A DNA stretch of 64,000 bases from Cranoglanis bouderius (Eukaryota; Chordata; Actinopteri; Siluriformes; Cranoglanididae), in NCBI GenBank assembly GCA_023630585.1, contig CM042559.1, positions 102,001-166,000 of the forward strand, read 5' to 3'. Shown piece by piece: positions 44,165-57,895 of the stretch; the stretch's first letter is position 1; each line of letters opens with the position of its first letter. A program made the translations under genes and the position numbers. Below the pieces are notes generated by a model. It saw only the letters and a list, made by a program, of their open reading frames with translations. It did no database searches and was not told the DNA's origin.

Positions 44165-46345
44165 TTTGAAATGTTCAGACGTTACACTATGATCTGTTAG
44201 ACATGTCTCTGACCTAAAATAACACAAAATATGATTGTTTACAATAAAATGTATCATGTCATAATAAAGTGTGAAAAGGTGAAAAAAGTCAAATTTAACA
44301 TGAAGAAAGTCATCTGTCATAGCATGTGTGGTGTCATGATTTCTCATCAGTCCTCTATGTGCATACACATGTGTGCGCTTCAGGCACCTAATGCGCTATA
44401 CAGCGAATTTCAAGCGTCTGCGAGCAAAGGAAATGTGTTTTTCTAAAAAAACATATGTTTTCACTTCAGTGATGCAATCTAATATAACAAATTTCACTTC
44501 TTTCTAACATGATATGTTACTATTGTAACAAATCAATCATTACTCTTTTCCACCAGAATAATGTAATGGATCAACTTTAAACTTGAAAACGAAACCGAAG
44601 CGCATGCTTGGATTCGAAGCACCTATTAAAAGGCGACGAGTTTTAAAGCGTGCCCGCCTTATCTACCAGAATGTGTAGTAAATCGGATGAATCTGCAACA
44701 TTTAAAAATATTCTCCACCAGTTACAATTCATGTAATGAATTAAAAGATGTTTAACACATTTAAATGTATTCTCCAATGTATATAAGGAATTAGCTCAAA
44801 TGGCGTGAAATATATCAATATATCTAATCAATGCGTGTTGTGACCAGTTATAAATATACATCAGCCATGAAAGGGAATTCATGTATGTGCACATATACCT
44901 ATAGATAATTAACTACAAAGGATTATAATTAATTATGACTATGTATGTGGTCTAGATCAGCTTTTAGGATTAGCTGTAGTCTAGTTTGGAATTATGAACT
45001 CTAAAGAGGGAGTTTATCCTTCTGGCCAGGAAGGTAAACACCGTTATCAGAGAGCGTAGCAGGACTCGCAGCGTTTAAGGGACTCATCACGTGACCAAAA
45101 CAGAGACAATCAAGCGTGGGATAATAGATTTTAATAATCATTACTAATCATTAATAATCAATCCATAGTTTCCAACTATGGATACACACGACTAACTCTA
45201 AGCAAAACATACATATGTACATCTATATACAAGGAAAGAAAAGGTATAGAGAGAAAGTAATGAAATAAAAGGGAATGGCAGACAAAAACACAACTAATTA
45301 GCCTTTTTCAAAACCAGCAAGGAACTTAAATCTCCTGTAAACAGGGGTACAATCTTAAACGCAGATATAGATCCATTAACTATATTTGCATGGCTTTGGT
45401 ATGAAAGTTCGCATGTGGTCGTGTAGAGTTCGCTGGTTCATCTTGCCGTTTGAAAAGGCATGGTCCGTGAGGCGGTTGCATCTTTTGTCTGGGAGAGAGA
45501 GAGATCCTGGCTTCCTCTTCCAGGGCACGTGGCCCTGTGGGAGAGAAGCCGGAAAGAGTGTCAAGTTGAAGTGAATAGTTGAAGAAGAGAGTGAAGTGAG
45601 AATGAAGAGAGAGAGAGTTTTAAAGAGTGGTGTTGTTTTAACGACAACACCAACACACACGTCTCTTTGGGCTATGGGCCAATCAGAAAGTTGGATTTGT
45701 TGGTGAGATGAACTCTCTGTCTGGTGTAACGTATGACGGTGCCCAAACTGATTTCTGAATTAACCCAGACGGAACATAAAAAAGTTTCACCACTCAGATG
45801 ACGGAGAGTAACCCCGAGAGGCCTCCTGCGGCCAGATGCCCTTTGGAATGCAAAAGACTCTTTGGAACCCACACCGGACTTACACCTGCAATAAAAGAAA
45901 CCTTTCATGACTTAACGGGTGTGAACGTCTGGAAGACTTCACGATTAGGTTCATCAGCAGGGGTCAACAAAAACTCCGACCAAGGGCCTGTAAATCTCTG
46001 ATCTAATCCCTGTTTACGACCACATAGATTAACATCGGAGCCAACAGGTCTAGCAAGGAAAATGTCCTCCCTAAAGGTGACCCTGAGGTGACCAAAGACT
46101 GGTTGGACATTAGAAGAACAACAGCCCCCTCTTCTGGACATACACACACTCACTCACACACAGTGAAAATGTCTCTTGAATGTAACATGTAATCATATTT
46201 CTAAATAGTTATAATATATTCATATATGCATGTGTTGTGTGTCTAGATAACCTACCTATAGTGCTTTTAGAAAGTTTAAGCGAGAAGCTAATTCTAAGTT
46301 GTCTGTAACCAAGTCTAATGATCCTTCACTGTCCAAGATATCTTG
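44165..46345 (+). repeat. Left inverted arm of unit R3 (5' side of the cassette)
   Basis: Same module order as 2121-4430: one ~330-bp repeat monomer (44165-44510), CATTACT block, CATGAAAGGGAATTC block, LTR-like segment, palindrome 45628-45652, and end block with CACTGTCCAAGATATC at about 46327. It sits directly before gag and is the inverse of 55375-57535. Recurrent short frames at 45798-46001 and 45905-46153 are not supported as genes. Confidence 0.8.
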
Positions 46346-47130
46346 AAGTTTGGCTCCATGAAGGAAACGAATTACAGGGGAAAGAGGAAGGGGAGGAACG
46401 GGAGGTGGATGTACACAGGCTCTCAGAAAATACCTCAATATGGGGTGAGTTGGAACAGGAAGAGGAGGAGGCAAGGACGACAGAAAAAGAGGGAGAAGTA
46501 GAAGAGGAGCCCGCATGGGTACACATACAGGGGGAAGTCCAAATAACATCGGTTGGAAAAGACGGAAACTTAGTGAAAATGAGGAAGGAAGGATGAAGCC
46601 TGGTGGAAGAGGGAAGAAGAATACTGGAGAGGTTGGAAGTGATAAAGCAATATGCGTGTGAAGAAGAAGGAAAGCTGATAGATAAATTCCACCATATGAA
46701 GGAAGAAGTAAGCAAGGCCAAATAGGAGGTGGAGCAGGCCACAGGGTATGCAGAGGAATGTGCGAAGAAGGCACAAGAAGCGCTACAGAAAACCTTGCAG
46801 ATCTTGGAAGATCAAGCTGCCCAAACGGGCTGCTAGCTATCTGAGATGGAAATGAGGGCTGCCGAAAGGATAACTCAACTGGAGGATAGGCTGAAGTATG
46901 AAGAGGAACTGAGGGCATGAGCGACACGAGGCTTGGCAACTTGGCTGAAGATGACAGGAGATAAGGAGCGGAAACTTACCGACCTCGTAGAGTTAAGACA
47001 GGAACTACGGCGAAGTTCAGAGGAACTGAGAACGGTGCTCCAGAGGGAGTCTCCCTCCCCATGCCAAAGCTTTGATGCACAACCCAGTTTAAAGACCCAG
47101 CAAGGAAAAAAGGGAAGAGGACGTGGCTAG
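46318..47130 (+). pseudogene. gag: Gag N-terminal coiled-coil region, unit R3
   Basis: Frames 46318-46596 and 46933-47130, with stops between (near 46594, 46723, 46833 and 46918), give the same Glu-rich and coiled-coil sequence as R1 14135-14947. The UGA just before the second part is in the same place in R1 (AGGG.ATGAGCGACAC), suggesting either an ancestral stop or a real gene end. The first codons are in the arm. R3 has more private stops here than R1. Confidence 0.55.
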
Positions 47131-48620
47131 GAGGCTGCACCCCAAGAAGGAATCCAAAGGATAACACGATCTCAAGCACAAAAACAAGAAGAAGTCGAAA
47201 GCTCAGAAAGAAGAGAACATACAGCAATAAGTTCGGATTTAGAAGGGGAAGCGGTCAACGGAAACAAAGAAGAGGAGGTAGAACATGCACAGTGGGAAAG
47301 AGGGCCCAGAGACAGGACCCGTGATGTCCAGATGAAAATGATGCCACTATTGTTCAAAGGAGGAAAAATGCCACCACAATATGTGCCATGGACCTTTATG
47401 GATGCGACGGGACTCATAAACCGACTCCGCAGCATATGTGAGGGAGCGCACAGATGGATCACAAAATTTGAGGAACAAACCTCAGGGCACCAGTTAGCCG
47501 TGGGAGATCTGAAAGTGATACTGTCACAATCCGTGGGACTGACTAAACTAGGGGAACTGTTCACAAGATGCGGGATCGGAAATATGACAAATAATCCCCT
47601 CTGAGACGATCATCCATTTGGACCCTTAAGGAACCAGTTGTGGGATGAGCTGAGAAAAGACTACCCAACCAAAGCCGACCCAGGAAAAGTGGAAAAGATT
47701 AAATTAGAGGAGAACGAAGGGGTGGCCCAATTCATACTGAACCTACAAAATAGCTGGAGAGAGGAGATGGGAGGCCCCTAGGATGAAACAGTGGTGAGTC
47801 AAATGCTGTTCAAGCTTATGCTCAAGAGGGCCTCCCAAAAGTGGTGCAAGAACCACTGGAGACCATTGTAGGATTAAATACAATGCCATGGGCAACCTTT
47901 GAGGCCAACGTCATACACCACGTAGAGTTGCAGCGACGAAGGGAATGGGAAGCACAGAAGGCTGCAGAAAACCTACTTGCTCAGCTCCACAAAGCCCAAC
48001 TAGGAGAACTGGTTCGGAACAAACAGGAAATTCAGGAACAAAGAAAGAAGGAGAAAAAGGAGGGGGCCGCAACACAAGCTGCAGTAATAGTGGCAGCCGC
48101 ACCCCCTCAGGCGATACAGCCACCAACTGGAGGACCCCAGATGCCAGCCACAATACAGCCTTTGGCCCCGGAAATGTATCCAGCTGCATATCAGCCGCAG
48201 ATGCAGACAATGTATCCACCACAAGGCCCAAATGCCTAACAATACCCCCCAATGGCAGGAGGATACCAGATGAGTGCCCCATATCCACAGCAGACACGAG
48301 GGTGGGGACAAGGCAGGGGCCAGGGAAGAGGAAATTACTCCAGAGGACCGGCACAAAGGAATACGTGGGGTTCAGGAGGCCAGGGACCAGAATGCTGGAA
48401 CTGTGGTGATCCAGGACACATAAAGCGAGAATGCCCCCAACTTCAGTATGAAGCTCCAAGAGGCGGCATGGGTGGACCAAGAGGATGGCAGCAACAACCT
48501 GTAAATAAGCAACAGGGAACAGGAAACTGGGGAGGACAATGGATGGGCCCAGGTTACCAAGGCCAGGCCTCGATTCCCCCTGGGGGCAACCCGATGGGGC
48601 CTGCTCCAGGAGGGCAATGA
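47131..48620 (+). pseudogene. gag: Gag capsid and nucleocapsid region, unit R3
   Basis: Pieces 47332-47604, 47841-48239 and 48252-48620. The capsid part (VPWTFMDATGLINRL) is broken by TGA at 47602 and TAG at about 47779 and a small deletion near 47832. The linker and nucleocapsid parts are in one frame separated by a TAA at 48237. The CCHC knuckle is CWNCGDPGHIKREC. There is no tandem duplication as in R1. Confidence 0.8.
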
Positions 48621-48651
48621 AGGGGCCCAGAGAAGCCTGAGGGGGAGATGG

Positions 48652-49528
48652 TGCAGCGTGCCACTGCACCTAGCACAAGAACCAACAATTACGGTGGTGA
48701 TTGGAAACCAAGTACAGGCACCTTTCCTGGTAGACACAGGTGCAACATTCACAAGCATTGGAAAAGCAGGCTCTGGGCTCCCCCCTCACTCGAAAGACAA
48801 TAAAAACACTCTCGGGAAAAACACAAGTGTTATGATTCACAGAGCCTCAATGGATAACTGTGGAAGGAATCACAGTACAAACCCCATTGCTTTTCTCCCC
48901 CGATACACCAGCCAATCTCCTGGGAAGGGATGTACTATGTAAATTAGGAGCAAAAATTCACTCTGGACCTACAGGAGTATGGGTCATACTCCCAGAATTA
49001 TTGGCGCAACAATTCGTGATGATGGAGAGAGGAGAAGTTCAGTACACCTTGGACAAGGTATATTGGTTAGAAGTCAAAGAAAAAGAAGCATCAGGATTAT
49101 GGAAGGATTTCCAACAATGGAAACCTTGGATATCTCATATGCGTCCAGACTGTAGAGATACCAGAGATCCCAGGCATTGTACCTTAAAGTATGATGAGGG
49201 TGGACAAGTGGAGGAGTATGAATCCCTATGGGAGGAGCAGCTGGAAGGACACGAATTCAATGTAAGAGTATTGGACATAATAGCAGGGACACAAGGAGTA
49301 GCAGCCCATGTGGAACTTCCACACGAAGTAGGCAACTGGTATCAAGTTCCAGACGCCGCACAGCATATCTCTCTGATGGTCGGGCAGAACTTTGAATCCA
49401 AAGATCTAGGGCCAATGATGAGGGAGGCAAACCAGGTACAAGCATGGGAGCCCACTAGAAACCCAAGCATGTACACATCAAAAGACAGGAAGTTTCTTAG
49501 GGTGAACAGGAGACAACAGAACAGATGA
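48652..49528 (+). pseudogene. pro: Retroviral protease and unrecognised downstream domain, unit R3
   Basis: Frames 48658-48942 (DTGA) and 48860-49528 (LLGRDVLCKLGA plus the ~150-residue domain with GNWYQVPDAAQHISLMVG) overlap by 83 bases, exactly as in R1. The frame change and TGA between the halves are shared with R1 and R2. The second frame differs from its R1 twin by almost nothing. Confidence 0.75.
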
Positions 49529-49537
49529 TGGCGACAC

Positions 49538-51004
49538 ATGTTAGTAAGCCAACAAACCAAGGTGCAGCTAAAAGTAGAAGTACAGGTACAGATGTCCCAA
49601 AAGACAGAAGAGCGAGACCTCACAGGGCAGGAGGTGGAAGAGGCACTGAAGGAAATACCAGAGCAACTCTGGACTAGACACCAAAGAGATGTAGGCCTGG
49701 TGAAATCAGCAGGGTTGGTAAAAATTCAAATGAAACCAAACATTCAATTACCATACCAACAGCAATACCCGTTGTCGCCACAAGCAGAAGAGGGGATAGG
49801 GCCAACAATTGAAGGGTTAGTGGAGGCAGGAGTCCTAATCCCAACAAAAAGTGCAACACTCCGATTCAGGCAAGTGGAGACTGGTGCATGACTTAAGACC
49901 AGTGAATCAGGTGGTGATAGCCGAGACCCCAGTGGTCCCGGACCCACACAACTTACTGTCCAACATTCCCGAAGGTACGAAATGGTACACAGTGATCGAC
50001 TTGTGTTCAGCGTTTTTTAGTGTTCCATTGCACCCTGACTCATGGCCTTTGTTTGCATTTACTTACAGAGGCAAACAGTATACCTACACCAGATTGCCTC
50101 AAGGATACTGTGAGAGTCCGTCAATATTTAACCAGGTATTAGCTCGAGACTTGGGTAGTCTCCAAATCGAAAGCCGGTTGCTGCAGTACGTCGATGACCT
50201 ATTGATCTGCAGCCGAACAAAAGAGCAGTGCCTCTCTGATTCAGTGACGGTGCTGAGAACATTGGCGAACAATGGGCACAAAGTAAGCAAGGAAAAATTG
50301 CAATTCTGCCAGCAAAAGGTAGAGTATTTGGGGAGGGTACTAGAAGGGACAACCCGAGCGATGTCACCCACGCACGTGGAAGCTATCACAAAAGCACCTC
50401 AGCCTCAAACTGTCAGACAGATGCTATCATTCCTGGGCATGGCAGGGTTTAGCAGACCGTGGATATGCGACTTTGCGCTCAAGGCGCAGCCACTCAGAGA
50501 CATGATAAAAGCCGCGGATCAAACAAAGCAAAGTGCCCCGCTGACCTGGACCCCCGATGGGCAGCATTTGAACTACTGAAGAGTGCACATGCATCAGCCC
50601 CAGTGCTAGCAAGTCCAGACTACAGTAAGCTCTTTCATCTGTATGTGTCTGAAAGAAAAGGGTTCGCATCAGCTGTACTAATGCAAGAACAACAAGGGGT
50701 GGGAAAACAGCCAATTGCATGCTTTAGTACTGTACTCGATAATGTTGAAAAAGGCATGCCCCCATGCTACCGGGCAATCTCAGCCACAGCATTTGCATAC
50801 CAAAAAGCATCCTCAATCACAATGGGGCACCCAGTAACCTTGTACACGTCACATGCGTTACACGCTCTATTAACTAGACAGGCGTTTGTAATAACTAATG
50901 CGTGGCGCACAGGCTATGATGTCATTCTCTCAGCTCCAGAATTGACAATCAAACGGTGTAGCACAGTTAACCCAGCTGAGAGAATGGTGCTCCCAATTGA
51001 TTGA
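49538..51004 (+). pseudogene. pol: Pol reverse transcriptase, unit R3 (broken)
   Basis: Frames 49538-49891, 49851-50579 and 50459-51004, near-identical to R1 9369-10835 including both breaks (short deletion near 49855 and indel near 50565). Motifs LVHDLRPVNQ, LPQGYCESPS and YVDDLLIC are present. Shared breaks with R1 show common descent after RT was already defective. Confidence 0.85.
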
Positions 51005-51058
51005 ACTCCACACTGCTGTACAGAAGAATCCGAAAAATTCCTAAAAGCACGTTCAGAT

Positions 51059-51745
51059 TTGATGGCAAACCCTCTACCAGGAGCACAACATGTGTTCTTT
51101 GTAGACGGATCCTGCTATCGTACAGTGGAGGGTTGCAAGGCAGGGTATGCTGTAGTACAGCATAATGGGGACACGGGAAAATATGAGTCAGTCGTAGAAA
51201 CAACAGTTCCCCAACCATGTTCAGCCCAGTTAGCAGAAATCAAGGCACTCACAGCTGCGTGCAAACTAGGGGCAGGAAAGACATGCACAATGTACACTGA
51301 TTCGGCGTACGCATATGGAGTATGCCACGTGTTTGGTCCAATATGGGCCCAGAGAGGGTTCCAGAGAGCGGATGGCTCAACTCTACTGCATGGCTCAGTG
51401 ATATCGGAATTGCTTGCTGCAATACAGCTACCTGAAAAGCTGGCTATAGTAAAATGCAAAGCTCACAAAACTGATTCCACAATGGTGACTAACGGTAACA
51501 CAGCTGCTGATGATGCAGCCAAAAGAGCAGCAGTAGGAGATGATTCCGTAAACGTCATGATGCAGGCAGGAGAATCAGAGGGAGAAGAGACAGAGATGAG
51601 TGAAACAGAAGGAATGTCAGAGGACAATCTTAGAGAGTGCCAAGAGGCAGCAAGCCCAGAGGAGATGGAGCTATGGAAGAAACGCGGAGCTATTAGAGAA
51701 CCCAACACAGGACTTTGGAGAAGTATAGATGGAGTGTATGGGTAG
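51059..51745 (+). CDS. pol: Pol RNase H region, unit R3
   Basis: A 228-codon frame of the same length as in R1 with FFVDGSCYRT, QLAEIKAL and TMYTDSAYAYGV, and the C-terminal NTAADDAAKRAA. All acidic catalytic residues appear retained. It overlaps the integrase frame by about 30 bases. Confidence 0.8.
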   Translation: MMANPLPGAQHVFFVDGSCYRTVEGCKAGYAVVQHNGDTGKYESVVETTVPQPCSAQLAEIKALTAACKLGAGKTCTMYTDSAYAYGVCHVFGPIWAQRGFQRADGSTLLHGSVISELLAAIQLPEKLAIVKCKAHKTDSTMVTNGNTAADDAAKRAAVGDDSVNVMMQAGESEGEETEMSETEGMSEDNLRECQEAASPEEMELWKKRGAIREPNTGLWRSIDGVYG

Positions 51746-53392
51746 CTCCGTTGGCATTGTTGCAAATGCTGATCAAGGAAGCACATGGGGTGGATTACTG
51801 CAACAGGCGAGTGGTCATTGATACCATACATAAAGAATGGTGGTCACCATATTTGTCCAATATGGTAGATAAGGCACTGAGAGTGTGCGCAGTATGTGCA
51901 GAACGAAACGTGAGAAAGCATTTCACAGCCCCAATAGGTCACATTCCCGAGCCACAAGGCCCGTTTCGACATCTAATGATGGATTTTGTTGATATGGCAG
52001 ACAGGAAAAAAGGATGCCTTTACATTCTGGTTGTTGAAGATCTCTTTTGTCGATGGGTGGTGGCCACCGCCAAAAGAAACAATGACGTAAAGACAGTGGC
52101 AAAGTTCTTGTGTAGAGAGGTGATTCCGCGTTTTGGTGTACCAGACAAATTGAGTTCAGATAATGGTCCGCACTTTGCGAATGATGTTATCAAGGCTAAC
52201 AACATAGTGTTAGAGGCGCGTCACATAAAATAGCAAATGGGATGCGTGTATCACCCCCAGTCACAGGGAAAGGTAGAAAGGGCGAATGGGATATTGAAGG
52301 CAAAGATTGGGAAGATTTATGCAAGCACAAATTTGACATGGGCTCAGGCGCTACCCCCAGCACTGATGAAAATGCATATGCAGACAAATCGCATGACCCA
52401 CTTGACCCCATGTGAAATGGTCACAGGGCGTCCCATGCCAATGGCATTTACATGGGGCCCCTTACAAGGGACCCTCATTGGAACAGCTGGAAAGAGAAAT
52501 GTCAAGTAATGTCAAACACTTAACCCAAATCCACAGAACTCTGTATTCACAGGTCCAACAGGCTATTCACGGAGAGGACGTGACTGATGAGATACTTCGA
52601 CAAGTGGAACCAGGTGACTACGTGTACATTAAGGTCTTCAAGAGGAAAAACTGGGCGCAGCCCCGCCGAGAAGGACCATTCAAAGTAGTGTTAGCCACAC
52701 CCACTGCAGTCAAGGTAGAAGGTAGGGAGTACTGGTACCACTCGAACCATTGCTGTCATGCCCCTGGCATAGAACCAGCCAAAAAGGCAACTAGGGCAAA
52801 AAAGAAAAAGGAGGAGCCGGAAACTGACTCAGAGAAGGATGATCTGGATGCACCTGGGCCCTCGTCACGAATAGGGCCTGCACAAGGAACACGCTCACAG
52901 ATACGGCGTGTTTCACCACAGCAGGATAGTGACTCCTCCCCTGCATTCTCTGAGGAGACAGGAGGACCGCCGCCACAGAGTAGCGACCCAGTTCCAGTGG
53001 TCTCCAAGGATTCAAGGGAGACACCAGAATCAGAACCTCCTGGTCCCCTGACAGAGCCTGAAGCGATCGACCAGGGCTCCCCACCAGTTTCTCACATTGT
53101 AGTAACACCAAGTCCAGACCCCACGTCAGGGGCGCAGCCCCCGACAACAGAGACCACAATCCCGTCACCAGAGCAGGACCCTGGGGAAGGGCCAAGTTCA
53201 AATGATGTGAGGTTATTGCTGGAAGAGGAACAAAGCCAGGGAGTAAGTCCAGAGGACTCAAGCCAGGATCCCCTGCAGTGGAATCTTGACCTGCAGCGGA
53301 CTCTTGACCTTAGCCAAGTGCCAGCCCAAACAATAGATCTTGTCGAGCTGTGCCACACTCTTAATTACGATGCATATTTCACACAAGATTAA
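51715..53392 (+). pseudogene. pol: Pol integrase region, unit R3 (stop and frameshift)
   Basis: Frames 51715-52233, 52237-52509 and 52412-53392. The zinc domain has CAVC and the core holds MMDFVDM, SSDNGPHF and GKVERANG. A TAG at 52231 and local rearrangement before it (NNIVLEARHIK) break the core, and an indel near 52465 shifts the frame before the REGPFKVV module. The Pro/Ser-rich acidic tail is complete at the end. Confidence 0.85.
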
Positions 53393-54285
53393 AAACACCT
53401 GGCCGGACCAGGGCTGGACAACCCAACACATTATGATAGCGGCCACTGTCGTAGTGGTGGTTCCAGGAATTATGTGGGCCATATTGACCGGTGGAGGTCA
53501 TTCACCCCCTATGGTACTACAGTGTTAATGGTAGCTGCTCCAGTACATCTGCGCTGCAGGCCACCTCCTATGACAGGGAATATAAGGCAAGAATATATGT
53601 TCCTCTATGGCGCCCAGGTTTAGAGCTCCGACAGGCAGGAACAGACTTCTGGATGAGTTGCAGGCAGGACACTGACTGTACTACTGGAGACTCAAAGGCC
53701 TTTCTGGCGCAGGGCTCTGAGTATGCAGACCTTGTGAAAAATGTTAGCTCTCATGCCTATTCTGATTCTGACAAAGACACGGCTTCTCAGAACTTATGAA
53801 CTCAGAACTCAGTGGCTTCAGGACACAGCCCGACAGGTGTCCACAAACAGTACATGTGTGGTCTGCCATGACCATTCTCGCCGCCCCTTACACGTCATGC
53901 AAACACGAGGCATTGCTGAGTGTGCAAATTCGCCCTACAACTCTTCTTACTTGTGTCCCCTTTTGTGTCTCCTGGGCTCCACAGCTAGAACGCACGGTCC
54001 TGATTGGATGTGTCAAACGAGCTCCTCCTGCATATTCCGCCCTGTGACAACTCCTCTTCCCACTGACATGTATGTCCAGGACAAACGTTTCCACTATGTA
54101 TACGCTCTCGTGGAGCTGTGGAAATTGGGATGTTGGAAAAATCTGCATGCCATGTGATTATAGAGGCCCATCACCCCACAGTTAATGTGGCACCCTCCTG
54201 TAGTCCTCCACAATATGGCTGTGTACCAGAATCCATTGTACAACTACACATACATTGGGATACATTATTTCATGCTTTTTCTTAA
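53340..54285 (+). pseudogene. env: Retroviral env-like gene, unit R3 (large deletion)
   Basis: Frames 53340-53528, 53491-53799 and 53741-54157. The hydrophobic start (HIMIAATVVVVVPGIMWAIL) overlaps the end of pol as in R1. About 450 bases of the SU part are missing at about 53497, where GGTGGAGGTC joins ATTCACCCC. The Cys motif reads CVVCHD. A short deletion also removes part of the C-terminal region near 54080. It ends like R1, with no TM subunit. Confidence 0.6.
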
Positions 54286-55375
54286 TTTCACACATAATCC
54301 AGGTCTGAGACCAGTGTAGCAAGTCTAGCTCAAATGGGTGAAATATATCTATAGCTCTAATCGAAGTGTGTTCTGATTAGTTATGGTTATAAATCGACCA
54401 TGAAAGGGAATGTTATATTAATTACTGTAGTCTAGCGTTAGAATTAAATGTGAAGCAGCTTGATCTGTTTGTCCACCAAACTTAGCAGGGAAGTCTTTGT
54501 ATTACTCTAAAAGAATGAATTATTCTTCTGGCCACGAAGAATCTATAATAGAGTTGGGTCTCGACAAAGTAGAAAGAAGAAAGAAAACGGTAACTGCCAC
54601 ATGGTTTAATGAGACAAAGGAGAGTCCGGAGGAGTACCGGAAAAAGGAGGCGGAAGAGAGCAAGTCCGCGAGAGAGAGAGAGAAAAGTGAAGTCAAAGTA
54701 AAGAAAAGGAGAACGTAAAGTAAGGAAGAAAAGTGAAGGTAAAGTGTAGGTAAAGAGAAGAAGGGTGAAAAGATGAAGAACAAGAAAAAGAAGTTAAAAA
54801 GGAAGAAGTATAGAGGAAGGCGTGTCGCGGTCTTTTATGGACAATGAAGATGTACATGCATCTCTGAGCTGCTGGTGAATCCAGAGAGAGATGAGAATGT
54901 TCAGAGGGGAAAATGTTCTTGGTCTGTCCCAGAGCGGGTCGCATGTCAAGGTTGTAGTAAGGGGTTGTAGTAAGTTTGGATTAGGATGAAATATGGAAAA
55001 ATAGAATATAGAATGATAGATCCCATCGTCCTTTAGTATAGTCCTTAATATTATCATTATTATATTACGAGACAATGATTTTGGTACCAAACTTCAAGAG
55101 GATTATGATATCTTGGATATCAATGTTAACGCCTCTCTGAGCTGCTGGTGAATCCAGAGAGAGATGAGAAAGTTCTGGCGGGAGAGCGTTCTTGGTCTGT
55201 CCAAGAGCGGGTCGCATGTAAAAGCGGGGTTTGTATTAAGTTTGGATTAGGATGAAATTCGGAAAAATATAGAATGATACATCCCATCATCCTATAGTAT
55301 GCATCATTAATTGGCATATTACAAGACAGTGATTTTGGTACCAAACTTCAAGAAGATTATGATATCGTGGACAGT
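54286..55375 (+). repeat. 3' LTR-like block of unit R3 with an internal duplication
   Basis: Begins CACACATAATCCAGGTCTGAGACC and runs through CATGAAAGGGAATG, TTATTCTTCTGGCC and GGTAATTGCCACATGG-like strings. The segment from about 54850 to 55120 is repeated in 55125-55375 (TTGGATTAGGATGAAAT twice). About 400 bases in the middle are deleted relative to R1 (CATGGTTATCACG zone missing). Confidence 0.65.
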
Positions 55376-55549
55376 GAAGGATCATCAGACATGCTTACAG
55401 ACAACTTAAAATTAGCTTCTCGCTCAAACTATGTAAAATCACTATAGATAGGTGATCTAGACACACAACACATGCATATATGAATGCATTATAACTATCT
55501 AGAAATATGATTATATGTTACATTCAAGAGTCATTTTCACTGTTTGTGC

Positions 55550-55585
<36 letters not shown>

Positions 55586-57535
55586 CCAGAAGAGGGGCTG
55601 GTGTTCTTCTAATGTCCCACCGGTCTTTGGTCACCTCAGGGTGACCTTTAGGGAGGACGTTTTCCTTGCTAGACCTGTTGGCTCCGATGTTAATCTATGT
55701 GGTCGTAAACAGAGATTAGATCAGAGATTTACAGGCCCGTGGTCGGAGTTTTGGTTGACCCCTGCTGATGAAACTATTCGTGAAGTCTTCCAGACGTTCA
55801 CACCCGTTAAGTCATGAAAGGTTTCTTTTATTGCAGGTGAAAGTCCTGTGTGGGTTCCAAAGAGTCTTCTGCATTCCAAAGGGCATCTGGCCGCAGGAGG
55901 CCTCTCGGGGTTACTCTCGGTCACCTGAGTGGTGAAATTTTTAATGTTCCGTCTGGGTTAATTCAGAAATCAGTTTGGGCACCGTCATACTAACGTAGCA
56001 AAGAGAGTTCATCCCGCCAACAAATACAACTTCCTGATCGGCCCAAAGAGTGTGTTGGTGTTGTCTTTAAAACAACACCACGCTTTGAACCTCTCTCTCT
56101 CCAGTCTCACTTCACTCTCTTCTTCAACTATTCACTTCAACTTGACACTCTTTCCGGCTTCTCTCCCACAGGGCCACATGCCCCAGGAAGAGGAATCCAT
56201 GATCTCTATCTCTCTCCCAGACAAAAAATGCAACCGCCTCACGGTCCACGCCTTTTCAAATGGCACGACGAGTCAGCGAACTCTACACGACCTCACTCGA
56301 AATTTTATTCCGAAGCCATGCAAGTATAGTTAATGGATCTATATCTGGGTTGAAGATTGTACCCCTGTTTACAGGAGATTTAAGTTCGTGGCTGGTTTTG
56401 AAAAAGGCTAATTAGTTGTGTTTTTGTCTGCCATTCCCTTTTATTTCATTACTTTCTCTCTAAACCATTTTATATAGATGTACATATGTATGTTTTGCTT
56501 AGAGTTAGTCGTGTGTTTCAATAGTTACATCTAGTTATTAAAATCTATTATCCCACGCTTAATTGTCTGTTTTGGTCACGTGATGAGTCCCTTAAACAAT
56601 GCGAGTCTTGCTACGCGCTCTGGAAACGGAGTTTTCCTTCCTGGCCAGAAGGATAAACTCCCTCTTTAGAGTTCATAATTCCAAACTAGACTACAGCTAA
56701 TCCTAAAAGCTGATCTAGACCACACACATAGTCATAATTAATTATAATCCGTTGTAGTTAATTATCTATAGGTATATGTGCACATACATGAATTCCCTTT
56801 CATGGCTGATGTATATTTATAACTGGTCACAACACGTGTTGATTAGATATATAGATATATTTTACACCATTCAAGCTAATTCCTTATAGAAATTGGAGAA
56901 TACATTTAAACGTGTTAAAAATCTTTTAATTCATTACATGAATTGTATCTGGTGGAGAATATTTTTAAACGTTGCAGATTCATCCGATTTACTACACATT
57001 CTGGTAGATAAGGCGGGCACGTTACATATTTTTGTGGATATGCGGGCACTCTTTAAAACTTGTCTACTTTAAAAATGTGCTTCGAATCCAAGCGTGCGCT
57101 TCTGTTTCATTTTCAAGTTTAAAGTTGATCCATTACATTATTCTGGTGGAAAAGAATAATGCTAGTAATGATTGATTCGTTACAATAGTAACATATCATG
57201 TTATAAAGAAGTGAAATTTGTTATATTCGATTGCATCACTGAAGTGAAAACATACGTTTTTTAGAAAAACACGTTTCTTTTGCACGCAGAAACTTGAAAT
57301 TCGCTTTATAGCCCATTAGGTGCCTGAAGCGCACACATGTGTATGCACATAGAGGACTGATGAGAAAACATAATGCCACCACACATGTTAAGACAGATGC
57401 CATTCTTCATGTTAAGGTTGACTTTTTTCACCGTTTCATACTTTAATATGACATGATGTATGTTATTGTAAACAATCATATTTCGTCTCATTTTAGGTCA
57501 GAGACATGTCTAACAGATCATAGTGTAACGTCTGA
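55376..57535 (-). repeat. Right inverted arm of unit R3
   Basis: Inverse of 44165-46345: end block, GT tract (55557-55581), palindrome 56056-56080, LTR-like segment, CATGAATTCCCTTTCATGG block, CATTACT block and one ~330-bp repeat monomer in minus orientation (57200-57535). A short deletion near 57020 removes one of the two CATTACT repeats. The sequence match to the other arm is close throughout. Confidence 0.8.
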
Positions 57536-57677
57536 AAGAATCAAACTGATTTCTGAATCAGCCTGGATCTAGCAAAGAAGTTTCTCTATGTCTTTGAGCC
57601 ATGAATCCTTTCCTGTAACCCCCCTCTGGTCTTCACCAGATGCCATCGGATTGCGACACGACCCCCCCCCCCCTTCA

Positions 57678-57735
<58 letters not shown>

Positions 57736-57895
57736 ATGGGAGATTCTCTTTTCAATGTAATTATTCGCTTTCCAAATAGTGTGACGTTTTCGTGTTTGCA
57801 TATATTGTTTGTTTATGTAACAAATAATAATAAGTAATAAATATAATGATTTTAGATAGTTTTAACTTAGGACATTATTTTTAATATCTGTAACC
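57536..57895 (-). repeat. Outer terminal module of unit R3 (right)
   Basis: Inverse of 1800-2120: GATTTCTGAATCAGCCTGG, the CCATGAATCC block, a C-run and CA tract (57676-57733), then AGATTCTCTTTTCAATG and the GATATTAAAA..TAACC end on the other strand. It is the fullest outer end in the window. Confidence 0.7.
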